Assembly: GCA_019308655.1 (NCBI GenBank)
Contig: JAFDHS010000054.1
Location: 1 to 10,866, forward strand
Length of the DNA: 10,866 nt
Source of the DNA: Deltaproteobacteria bacterium
GTDB taxonomy: Bacteria; Desulfobacterota; Desulfobacteria; Desulfobacterales; JAFDHS01
Direction of reading: 5' to 3'
Shown one piece after another: positions 1 through 6,646 of the stretch. Position 1 is the stretch's first letter. Each line of letters opens with the position of its first letter. Under the pieces are notes generated by a model. The model saw only the letters and a program-made list of their open reading frames with translations, was not told where the DNA came from and searched no databases. The position numbers and the translations under genes are program-made.

Positions 1-618
1 AAACAATTTGAAGGGGCGTTTTATCAGCAACCTCCGGTTTTTTCCGCTTTAAAGCATAACGGTGTCTGCCTCTATAAACTTGCACGAAAAGGCAAACCCG
101 TCCAAAAACCGCCAAGACCTGTTTCGATTTCATACATTAAAATACTTTCAATGGATCTTCCCTTTATACGCTTTGAAGTGTCCTGCTCCGCGGGAACGTA
201 TATCAGAACACTCTGTGCGGATATAGGGAAGGCACTGGGTTGCGGAGGACATCTCAAGGAATTGAGACGAATTGAATGCTGCGGATTTAAAATTAATGAA
301 TCTACAACCTTATCAGAACTGGAAAGACTTGCATTCTCCCCCAAAATATCAGATAAGGTGATAAGCATGTCAAAAGCCTTACCCGATATGCCTGAGCATA
401 TTGCCGATAAGGCTTTGGCGGATAAAATAAAAGACGGCAAAAAAATAACCGACGGGGACTTCAATTCACAAAAAGACAACACGTCTGATGAACGGAAAAT
501 AAAAATTTCCCAAAGTTTTATCAAGATTGTGGATAAAAATGACGACCTCCTTGCCGTTTTAAACTATGAAGGAAAAGAGACCCATAGGTATAATTATTGT
601 TGTGTTTTTCATAAATGA
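1..618 (+). CDS. truB: tRNA pseudouridine-55 synthase TruB, 3' part (5' end outside window)
   Basis: TruB converts U55 of the T-loop of tRNAs to pseudouridine. The frame is open from base 1, so the N-terminal part with the catalytic Asp (GG.LDP.A.G motif) lies outside the window. The visible part begins in the conserved stretch QFEGAFYQQPPVFSALKHNG followed by YKLARKGK, which is typical of the TruB active-site domain. It continues with CSAGTYIRTLCADIGKALG and LKELRRIECCGF, the conserved second half of the fold. The last 80 or so residues are a poorly conserved, charged tail corresponding to the C-terminal PUA-like domain, ending at a TGA. Its position directly before rpsO and pnp is the classical truB-rpsO-pnp order. 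The identity is secure; the start cannot be seen. Confidence 0.96.
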   Translation, partial: KQFEGAFYQQPPVFSALKHNGVCLYKLARKGKPVQKPPRPVSISYIKILSMDLPFIRFEVSCSAGTYIRTLCADIGKALGCGGHLKELRRIECCGFKINESTTLSELERLAFSPKISDKVISMSKALPDMPEHIADKALADKIKDGKKITDGDFNSQKDNTSDERKIKISQSFIKIVDKNDDLLAVLNYEGKETHRYNYCCVFHK

Positions 619-639
619 TATATTGGGACTTAAAACCTG

Positions 640-663
640 AAATTTACCAGCTATAGTAAATTT
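640..663 (+). promoter_or_regulatory. AT-rich perfect inverted repeat in the rpsO leader
   Basis: AAATTTAC (640-647) and GTAAATTT (656-663) form a perfect 8-bp stem around an 8-base loop, in the 75 bases between truB and rpsO. The loop side contains TATAGT (652-657), which resembles a -10 box but has no good -35 partner. It could be an mRNA hairpin, possibly an S15 autoregulatory target or a weak end of the truB transcript, or an operator. The stem is weak and its role is inference. Confidence 0.35.
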
Positions 664-693
664 TATTCATTTTAACACGAGGAGACAAAGAAA

Positions 694-963
694 GTGGCCT
701 TAACTGTAGAAAACAAAAAAGAACTGATTGATCGTTTTAAACTGCACGGAAAAGATACCGGCTCACCTGAAGTTCAAATCGGACTTTTAACAAATCGTAT
801 CACCTATCTTACCGAACATGTAAAGGTTCACAAAAAGGACCATCACTCCAGAAGGGGTTTGTTGATGATGGTGGGTAAACGTCGCAGACTTTTAAACTAT
901 GTCAAGGGCAAGGACATAAAAAGATACAGAGGAATAGTCAAAGATTTAGGGCTGAGAAGATAA
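694..963 (+). CDS. rpsO: 30S ribosomal protein S15
   Basis: This is a full-length S15 of 89 residues, the normal size for the family. S15 binds the central domain of 16S rRNA early in 30S assembly and takes part in an intersubunit bridge. The diagnostic core is plain: DTGSPEVQIGLLTNRI, then the stretch LTEHVKVHKKDHHSRRGLL and MVGKRRRLLNYVKGKD, with the basic RNA-contacting residues in the expected places. The start is GTG at 694, supported by a strong ribosome binding site GAGGAG (679-684) nine bases upstream. It lies 75 bases after truB and 292 bases before pnp. In enterobacteria S15 represses its own mRNA through a leader structure; the hairpin at 640-663 is a candidate for a similar role but does not resemble the E. 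coli pseudoknot by eye. Confidence 0.98.
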   Translation: MALTVENKKELIDRFKLHGKDTGSPEVQIGLLTNRITYLTEHVKVHKKDHHSRRGLLMMVGKRRRLLNYVKGKDIKRYRGIVKDLGLRR

Positions 964-1212
964 GTCGGCAATGGTTCAAAAGTCTATACATTTAATTTAT
1001 AGATAGGGTTCAGGCTTTAAGGACTTAAACACCGGTTCGCAACGCATGCGACAACTGCAACTTAAAACCTAAAACACTTTTATAAATCTTACTATTTGGC
1101 AGATTTTTGATACGCCCGAGGTAAAGATGCCTATCTTTTATCCGAATCGGATAGAATTTAATTCTTTTTTTCAAATTCGGGCAGATTTTAAAATCTGATA
1201 GCAGATAATTAT
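964..1212 (+). promoter_or_regulatory. rpsO-pnp intergenic leader with several palindromes
   Basis: There is no gene in the 292 bases between rpsO and pnp. The stretch contains TCTATA/TATAGA (983-988 with 998-1003), a perfect palindrome TATCCGAATCGGATA (1139-1153) and another, CAGATTTTAAAATCTG (1182-1197), followed by the terminator-like hairpin listed separately. Long structured leaders before pnp are known in E. coli, where RNase III cleaves a stem and PNPase then represses its own translation. The density of palindromes here suggests a similar control region. No promoter with both boxes could be identified with confidence. Confidence 0.45.
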
Positions 1213-1244
1213 GCGACTTATTGCTTTTAAGTCGCTTTGTTTTT
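1213..1244 (+). terminator. Hairpin plus T-tract directly before the pnp ribosome binding site
   Basis: GCGACTTA (1213-1220) pairs perfectly with TAAGTCGC (1228-1235) across a 7-base loop and is followed by TTTGTTTTT. The pnp ribosome binding site AGGAG begins at 1245, right after the T-tract. The form is that of an intrinsic terminator. Its place between a leader and the start codon suggests an attenuator or an RNase III-type processing stem acting on pnp, rather than a true transcript end. Confidence 0.55.
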
Positions 1245-1255
1245 AGGAGATCAAT

Positions 1256-3343
1256 ATGGAATTTTCGTTTAAAGCAGAAGTAGGTGGGAAGATCCTTAGC
1301 ATACAGGCCGGCAAACTTGCTAAACAAGCCTCTGGTTCAGTTGTTGTTCAATATGGAGAGACTATTGTACTCGTTACAGTAGTCTCTTCCAATGAACCAA
1401 AACCCGGTATAGACTTTATGCCTCTTACCGTTGAATATCAGGAAAAAATCTATTCGGCGGGCCGAATACCCGGGAATTACTTCAGGCGTGAAATAGGGAG
1501 ACCCAGTGAAAAAGAAACGTTAACCGCACGCCTCATAGACCGTCCCATCCGGCCTCTGTTTGCGAAAGATTACTGTTTTGAGACTCAGGTTATTGCAACG
1601 GTCTTATCCATGGATCAGGAGAATGATCCCGACATGCTGGCTATGGTTGGCGCATCTGCTGCGCTTGTCATATCCGACATCCCCTTTGAAGGCCCGATCG
1701 CAGGTGTCCGTGTCGCACGCGTAGACGGTGAATTCATAGCAAACCCCACAATCACCCAATGTGAAAAAAGTGATATCAACATCATTGTAGCCGGTTCAAA
1801 AACGGGGGTTATTATGGTGGAAGGGGGCGGCAACATCGTCAGTGAATCAGAGATGCTGGACGCCATGTTTTTTGGCCATAAAGCGATGCAGCCCATTATC
1901 GATATACAGGAACAGCTGGAAAAAAGCATCAGAAAACCCAAACGGGCATTTACCGCACCTGAAAAGGACGCAGAACTTATAAAAAAAATCGAATCCGAAA
2001 TCTCTTCAGGTATACACGAAGCAATAACCATACCGGACAAAATCAAACGCGGCAATGCGGTTCGAGCCCTCAAATCGAACCTGCTGGAAACACTTGATGA
2101 AGATTATGCCGATCGAAAGGGTGAAGTATCCGAAATTTTTTATGATCTGATAAAAAAAATCAGTCGGGATATTGTTTTAAATAAAGGCCATCGTATTGAC
2201 GGCAGAGATTTTGATCAAATAAGGCCGATCAGCTGCGAGGCCGGAATACTCCCCAGACCCCACGGCAGCGCCCTGTTTACACGAGGTGAAACCCAGGTAT
2301 TGTGCGCCCTGACCCTTGGATCGACCCAGGATGAACAACGGGTTGAAACCTTAAGCGGACATTTGACAAACAGCTTTATGCTCCATTACAATTTTCCACC
2401 TTATTCCGTTGGGGAATGTAAACGCATTGGTGGACCAAGCCGCAGAGATATAGGCCACGGTGCGCTGGCGAGAAGAGCCATAGAAAAGGTATTGCCGCCC
2501 AAGGAGGAATTTGACTACACCATACGCCTGGTATCGGAAGTTTTGGAGTCCAACGGTTCTTCCTCAATGGGAACCGTATGTTCCGGCATACTGGCCCTTA
2601 TGGACGGCGGAGTCCCTATAACGGCACCGGTCTCAGGCATTGCAATGGGCCTTGTAACAGAAGGAGATAAAATAGCTGTCCTTTCCGATATCCTGGGGGA
2701 TGAAGATCATACAGGTGATATGGATTTTAAAGTGGCCGGCACAAAAGACGGCATAACCGCTCTTCAAATGGATATTAAAGTCAAGGAACTTTCACCGGAT
2801 ATAATGGCAAAAGCCCTTGAACAGGCCCGTATAGGTCGCCTGCATATCCTTGACAAGATGCTGGAAGCGCTCAAAGAAACCCGTGAAGAAATTTCCCCTT
2901 ATGCACCCAAAGTTTACAATATCAAAATTAATCCTGACAAGATTCGTGAGATCATCGGACCCGGTGGAAAAATGATCAGATCAATTCAGGCTGACACAAA
3001 TACCCGCATTGAAATCAATGATTCGGGAGAAGTCAAAGTTTTTGCTTTAACCCAGGAAGAAGGAGATGCGGCTGTAGAAACGATTAAAGAAATTGGAATA
3101 GGACCTGAAATCGGCACTATTTACGAAGGAACAGTTGTAAAAATTATGGATTTTGGAGCCTTTGTTCAAATAAAACCGGGCACGGAAGGTCTGGTGCATA
3201 TTTCACAGCTTGCCGCACACCATGTAAAAAAAGTTACGGATATTGTAAGTGAAGGGGACAAGCTCATGGTCAAGGTTCTCGAAGTCTCCAGAGACGGAAA
3301 AATCCGCCTGAGCCACAAAGCTACGCTGGAAAATAAAAAATAA
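1256..3343 (+). CDS. pnp: Polyribonucleotide nucleotidyltransferase (PNPase)
   Basis: PNPase is a trimeric 3'-5' phosphorolytic exoribonuclease that degrades mRNA, releasing nucleoside diphosphates, and can also add tails. At 695 residues the gene is full length. Domains in order: first RNase PH domain (about 12-145, with PGIDFMPLTVEYQEK and GRPSEKETLTARLIDRPIRP), a helical linker, second RNase PH domain (about 315-525, beginning near GHRIDGRDFDQIRPI), a KH domain (about 555-612, GxxG loop at 568-571, GPGG) and an S1 domain (about 620-690, GTVVKIMDFGAFVQI). The motif GDEDHTGDMDFKVAG supplies D484 and D490, equivalent to E. coli D486 and D492 that bind the catalytic metal; FTRGETQ and the SSSMGTVC phosphate-site region are also intact. 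ATG at 1256 is preceded by AGGAG at 1245-1249. The leader is structured, suggesting autoregulation. Confidence 0.98.
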   Translation: MEFSFKAEVGGKILSIQAGKLAKQASGSVVVQYGETIVLVTVVSSNEPKPGIDFMPLTVEYQEKIYSAGRIPGNYFRREIGRPSEKETLTARLIDRPIRPLFAKDYCFETQVIATVLSMDQENDPDMLAMVGASAALVISDIPFEGPIAGVRVARVDGEFIANPTITQCEKSDINIIVAGSKTGVIMVEGGGNIVSESEMLDAMFFGHKAMQPIIDIQEQLEKSIRKPKRAFTAPEKDAELIKKIESEISSGIHEAITIPDKIKRGNAVRALKSNLLETLDEDYADRKGEVSEIFYDLIKKISRDIVLNKGHRIDGRDFDQIRPISCEAGILPRPHGSALFTRGETQVLCALTLGSTQDEQRVETLSGHLTNSFMLHYNFPPYSVGECKRIGGPSRRDIGHGALARRAIEKVLPPKEEFDYTIRLVSEVLESNGSSSMGTVCSGILALMDGGVPITAPVSGIAMGLVTEGDKIAVLSDILGDEDHTGDMDFKVAGTKDGITALQMDIKVKELSPDIMAKALEQARIGRLHILDKMLEALKETREEISPYAPKVYNIKINPDKIREIIGPGGKMIRSIQADTNTRIEINDSGEVKVFALTQEEGDAAVETIKEIGIGPEIGTIYEGTVVKIMDFGAFVQIKPGTEGLVHISQLAAHHVKKVTDIVSEGDKLMVKVLEVSRDGKIRLSHKATLENKK

Positions 3344-3432
3344 TTCCGGCAATAAACACGACGCTATTTTCAACAAACCAACTTAAAAAAATCGAAGCGA
3401 TTTAAGCAATCAAACAAATCATCGATACACAT

Positions 3433-3891
3433 ATGGATCAATCCCCAACCATCAAGTTCCTCCGATTAAGGCCGAAACCGGATGCGGATATCCCCCTGCC
3501 CCGGTATATGACCCCCCATGCGGCAGGCATGGATATATATGCGGCTATTGAAAATGATCTTACCCTTGAACCCGGAGCGATTACACTTATACCTACGGGA
3601 TTTGCCATTGCCCTGCCACACGGGTTTGAGGCACAGATTCGTCCAAGAAGCGGATTGGCCGTTAAACACGGTATAACGGTTATTAATTCTCCGGGAACCA
3701 TAGACTCCGACTATCGAGGTGAAGTTATGATTGCAGTGATCAACCTCGGTAAAAAAAAATACTCTTTCCAGCGCGGAGACAGAATCGCCCAGCTTGTCAT
3801 TAAAAAAGTTTACCAGGCCAGATTAAAAACTGTGGAACAACTTGATGAAACCGTTCGTAATAACGGCGGATTCGGACATACCGGTTTATAA
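3433..3891 (+). CDS. dut: Deoxyuridine 5'-triphosphate nucleotidohydrolase (dUTPase)
   Basis: Trimeric dUTPase hydrolyses dUTP to dUMP and pyrophosphate, keeping uracil out of DNA and feeding thymidylate synthesis. All five family motifs are present and in order in 152 residues: AGMD (31-34), PRSG (71-74), GTIDSDYRG (88-96, with D91 as the catalytic Asp), GDRIAQ (115-120) and the C-terminal RNNGGFGHTG arm (142-151). It is therefore intact. The ATG at 3433 has no obvious Shine-Dalgarno sequence; the 89-base gap after pnp is A-rich and contains a small bulged hairpin around 3383-3406. The next gene starts two bases after its stop, implying translational coupling. Confidence 0.97.
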   Translation: MDQSPTIKFLRLRPKPDADIPLPRYMTPHAAGMDIYAAIENDLTLEPGAITLIPTGFAIALPHGFEAQIRPRSGLAVKHGITVINSPGTIDSDYRGEVMIAVINLGKKKYSFQRGDRIAQLVIKKVYQARLKTVEQLDETVRNNGGFGHTGL

Positions 3892-3893
3892 CC

Positions 3894-4703
3894 TTGGAAC
3901 CCGGAGAGTCTCAGAAAAACGACACGGACAGCCTTGTCCTTTGTGTACTGGCCAGTGGCAGTAAGGGTAATTCCATTTTTATTTCAAATGGTTGCACTTC
4001 GATACTGATTGATGCGGGCCTCTCCGGAATCGAAATTGAGCGAAGACTCAAATTCAGAGGCCTTTCACCTGAAAAGCTGGATGCAATCATTGTGTCCCAC
4101 GAACATTCCGATCATATTCAGGGTGTCGGAGTTCTTTCCCGCCGTTTTAATCTGCCCGTTTATATGAGCCATAAAACAAGCCAAACCGCTTCATCAAAAA
4201 TAGGACGTACGCATGATTTAAAAAATTTTGAATGCGGTACAACCTTTAATATAGATAACTTTAAAATACATCCTTTTTCCATATCCCATGACGCAGAAGA
4301 TCCGGCAGGCTTTACGATAGAACAAAACGGCGGAAAAATCGGAATCGCAACGGATCTGGGCATAGCAACCACCATGGTTAAAGAGCATCTTAAGGGGTGC
4401 GACCTGTTGGTGCTTGAAGCCAATCATGATCCGGACATGCTTACCAATGGACCATATCCATGGCCGTTAAAACAGCGAATCAAGGGAAGAACCGGCCATC
4501 TTTCCAACAAGGAATCAAAAAAACTTTTAATGGAAATAAAGCATGAACGACTCTCACATGTAATCCTGGCTCATCTGAGTGAAACCAATAATACCCCGGA
4601 AAAAGCCTTAAGCATGATCGGCCGGGCTTTAAACCGTTCCAGTACCCGGCTTAGCGTTGCGACCCAGAATACTTGCAGTGCTCTGCTGCATATCGGCTCA
4701 TGA
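3894..4703 (+). CDS. Metallo-beta-lactamase-fold hydrolase, WalJ/YycJ type
   Basis: This 269-residue protein matches the WalJ/YycJ branch of the metallo-beta-lactamase superfamily. That branch contains putative exonuclease-like hydrolases linked in Firmicutes to DNA replication/cell wall coordination; the substrate is not established in this lineage. The N-terminal signature VLASGSKGNS is typical. The metal-binding residues are all visible: H69, H71, D73 and H74 in SHEHSDH, H132 in ISHDAEDPAGF, D154 in GIATDLG, then H202 in TGHLSN and H227 in AHLSETNN. The start is TTG at 3894, two bases after the dut stop; there is no nearby in-frame ATG before the conserved core and no clear ribosome binding site, so coupling to dut is likely. 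Neighbouring dut fits a DNA-related role, but that is inference. Confidence 0.9.
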   Translation: MEPGESQKNDTDSLVLCVLASGSKGNSIFISNGCTSILIDAGLSGIEIERRLKFRGLSPEKLDAIIVSHEHSDHIQGVGVLSRRFNLPVYMSHKTSQTASSKIGRTHDLKNFECGTTFNIDNFKIHPFSISHDAEDPAGFTIEQNGGKIGIATDLGIATTMVKEHLKGCDLLVLEANHDPDMLTNGPYPWPLKQRIKGRTGHLSNKESKKLLMEIKHERLSHVILAHLSETNNTPEKALSMIGRALNRSSTRLSVATQNTCSALLHIGS

Positions 4704-4744
4704 CGACCGGCTAATATTATAATAAAATTTTGGAAAGCGGAAAA

Positions 4745-5431
4745 ATGGATCTGAATACAAATTTGGCTCTCCTGGAAAAAATTTATAAAATATACGATGA
4801 TTTTGCAGTGAAACTAAATGTTGCCTGCAAAAGATATTGTTCCGAATGCTGTACCCGCAATGTAACCCTGACAACTCTGGAAGCATATAAAATCGTCAAC
4901 TACATGAGGGCAAAGGATCAAACGGTCTTATTCAGAAAACTGGAAGTTGAATCATACAAAAAACGCTTTCAACCCAAAACCACCACAAACGGACTTGCAA
5001 ATCTTTGCATTCAGGGAGAAGAGATACCCGACGAAGAGAATAATTACATATGGGGAAAGTGTCCGCTTTTACACAATGACGAATGTCCTCTTTATCCGCC
5101 AAGACCCTTTATGTGCAGGTGTTTTCTTTCAAAACAAAATTGCAGGGAACAAGGCCATGCATCCATAGATCCCTTCGTTCTTACGGTAAATAACGTTTTT
5201 CTACAGTATATAGAACATATTGATGCTCATGGATTTACAGGAAACCTGACCGAAATTCTTCTTTTTTTAGAATCCGAAGATAATCGTCAAGCCTATGAGA
5301 ATAAAGCAGTAAGACCTGATACAAGAGGACTTATTCCCAACCAACCCATAAAGGCTCTTTTTATCCCTCCCGAACACAGAGATAAAATAAAACCCATTCT
5401 TCAATCTATTCAGGCAATAAAGCTTTCGTAA
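4745..5431 (+). CDS. YkgJ-type cysteine-cluster protein (putative metal-binding)
   Basis: This 228-residue protein belongs to the YkgJ/UPF0153-like family of Cys-rich proteins, annotated as putative zinc- or iron-chelating but without an established function. Four cysteines sit near the N-terminus (C28, C32, C35, C36, in CKRYCSECC). A second cluster follows at C106, C114, C124, C126 and C133, in KCPLLHNDECPLYPPRP and MCRCF. The RPxxCRxF-like stretch after the second cluster is characteristic. The C-terminal 70 residues have no recognised motif. I chose ATG at 4745 rather than TTG at 4730 because GGAAAG (4732-4737) is well placed seven bases before it. It is the last gene of the plus-strand block, 41 bases after the hydrolase gene. 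Confidence 0.8.
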   Translation: MDLNTNLALLEKIYKIYDDFAVKLNVACKRYCSECCTRNVTLTTLEAYKIVNYMRAKDQTVLFRKLEVESYKKRFQPKTTTNGLANLCIQGEEIPDEENNYIWGKCPLLHNDECPLYPPRPFMCRCFLSKQNCREQGHASIDPFVLTVNNVFLQYIEHIDAHGFTGNLTEILLFLESEDNRQAYENKAVRPDTRGLIPNQPIKALFIPPEHRDKIKPILQSIQAIKLS

Positions 5432-5435
5432 GCTA

Positions 5436-5471
5436 TGAGGCCGAACACACAAGTTCGACCCCGTAACCTCA
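5436..5471. terminator. Hairpin in the convergent gap between the YkgJ-type gene and tatC
   Basis: The 47-base gap between two converging genes contains TGAGG (5436-5440) pairing with CCTCA (5467-5471), and an inner stem CGAAC (5442-5446) with GTTCG (5453-5457). There is no T-tract on either side, so a bidirectional transcript end is plausible but not shown by the sequence. Confidence 0.35.
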
Positions 5472-5478
5472 CATTGAG

Positions 5479-6234
5479 TTATTCAATCAAATCATAAGGT
5501 TGATCATCTTCGGTTTTTTTTCGTCCAAAAATCCTTGCCCCGATAATGCTGATTTCATAAAGAAGCATCAAAGGAAATGCCATCATGATCTGAGTTACAA
5601 CATCAGGAGGTGTTAAAATCGCTGATCCGACAAAGAAGAGGACCAGTGCATATTTTCTGTTTTTCTTCAAAAAATCGACTGAAACAAGGCCAAGTCTGGC
5701 CAGAAAGGTAATAACAATAGGGAGTTCAAAAACAAGACCAAAAGCAAGTAAAAGTTTTGATGAAAACCCCAGATATTCGCGCATAGATGGAAGGGGCTGT
5801 ATGGTTTCAGAGGCAAATCCTAAAAAAAACTTGAAACCAAATGGAAAAACAATAAAATATCCGAAAAGCGACCCGCCAATAAAGAAAAGAGAAGAAAGGA
5901 AAACAATAGGAATAAGAAGACGCTTTTCCTTTTCATACAGGCCCGGGGCAACAAACATCCAAAATTGATAAATAATAATAGGTGCACCCAAAATGAGACC
6001 GGACAAAAAAGCGACCTTCAAATAGGTAAAAAAGGCTTCAGGAAGACCTGTAAAAATAAGTTTGTCTCCTGTTCCCATAACCGATATCAGAGGCTTGATC
6101 AGGATTTGAAAAAGCCGCTCCTTGAATGCGTATGAAAGAGCAAAGCCTGCACCAACTGCTATAAAACAGTAAACAAGCCTGTTTCTCAGTTCATCAAGGT
6201 GGGCTGTAAAAGGAATTTTCTCATTTTCAGTCAT
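5479..6234 (-). CDS. tatC: Sec-independent protein translocase subunit TatC
   Basis: TatC is the six-helix inner-membrane core of the twin-arginine translocon and recognises the RR signal peptide of folded, often cofactor-bearing, export substrates. The 251-residue protein is complete. It shows HLDELRNRL near the N-terminus (E15, R17), PGLYEKEKR with E103, E170 in VFELP, and LTPPDVVTQ with D211. These sit at the same positions as the functionally important residues of E. coli TatC. Six hydrophobic segments are visible at about 20-37, 72-94, 107-133, 160-182, 195-208 and 213-235. Its ATG overlaps the stop of the upstream tatB-like frame (ATGA), so it was built to be translationally coupled to it. 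That coupling is now compromised by the frameshift upstream, although translation can still start from the tatC ATG. Confidence 0.97.
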   Translation of the reverse strand: MTENEKIPFTAHLDELRNRLVYCFIAVGAGFALSYAFKERLFQILIKPLISVMGTGDKLIFTGLPEAFFTYLKVAFLSGLILGAPIIIYQFWMFVAPGLYEKEKRLLIPIVFLSSLFFIGGSLFGYFIVFPFGFKFFLGFASETIQPLPSMREYLGFSSKLLLAFGLVFELPIVITFLARLGLVSVDFLKKNRKYALVLFFVGSAILTPPDVVTQIMMAFPLMLLYEISIIGARIFGRKKTEDDQPYDLIE

Positions 6235-6511
6235 TTCTTAGACTCTTCTTTCCCTTGTGTTTCCTCTTGTTTTTTAACTGTTTCTCCCATTTCAGGTTCT
6301 GAAACGTTTACACTATTATTTTTATGGTCTGTTTTTACGGCCGGCGGCGTCACATCAATGGTCTCTTTGAGCGTATCTTTTAAGGCACCAAAGGGCTTTT
6401 TAACATCCTTGAGTTCACTCTCAATTTCTATTGATTCTGCTTTTTGGGTCCAATGACAATAAGCGCCACTGCCAAGATCAAAATCATTTCCGGCATACCG
6501 ATACCGAACAT
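6231..6511 (-). pseudogene. tatB: TatB/TatA-like gene with internal out-of-frame deletion
   Basis: The ATG at 6511 has a good ribosome binding site (AGGAG, minus strand 6524-6520) and opens with MFGIGMPEMILILAVALIVI then GPKK, a perfect TatA/TatB N-terminus with E8, one membrane helix and the G21-P22 hinge. Three codons later, in QNQ, it hits TAG (6430-6428). From 6440 the -1 frame is open for 69 residues, AESIEIESELKDVKKPFGAL onward, a charged TatB-like tail ending in a TGA that overlaps the tatC start. The amphipathic helix that should follow GPKK (usually LP-L---LG and about 20 further residues) is missing. The junction lies in a run of A residues (CCCAAAAAG). An internal deletion that also shifted the frame is the simplest explanation; a sequencing error alone would not remove the helix. 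TatA rather than TatB is possible, but the long tail and place before tatC favour TatB. Confidence 0.82.
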
Positions 6512-6583
6512 ATAAATAACTCCTGACTGATTCGTTTTTAGTCGAGACAATTAAAAAAATTTAAAAAATAATTACAGTACCTA

Positions 6584-6612
6584 TTAATACTTATTTTGCA
6601 AAAGGGTGTCAA
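6584..6612 (-). promoter_or_regulatory. Sigma70-type promoter of the tatB-tatC unit
   Basis: On the minus strand TTGACA (6612-6607) is followed after exactly 17 bases by TATTAA (6589-6584). That is a perfect -35 box and a 4/6 -10 box. It lies after the mltA stop and about 70 bases before the tatB-like ATG, so the tat pair has its own promoter and is not only read from mltA. Confidence 0.6.
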
Positions 6613-6646
6613 GTTAAGACAAAATTCTGATTTGGGTCAATGAATA

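Noticed and set aside
1213..1244. Simple transcription terminator of rpsO
   Set aside because: It lies 250 bases after rpsO and directly against the pnp ribosome binding site with no promoter after it, so full termination would silence pnp; attenuation or processing fits better.
1615..2073. Long open frame on the strand opposite pnp (and similar ones opposite dut, the hydrolase, mltA and ilvE)
   Set aside because: They lie inside well-identified genes, have no family motifs or ribosome binding sites, and are shadows of the coding strand.
6428..6446. Programmed -1 frameshifting at CCCAAAAAG to produce a full TatB
   Set aside because: The heptamer C AAA AAG is not a canonical slippery site, and the product would still lack the amphipathic helix, so a deletion explains more.
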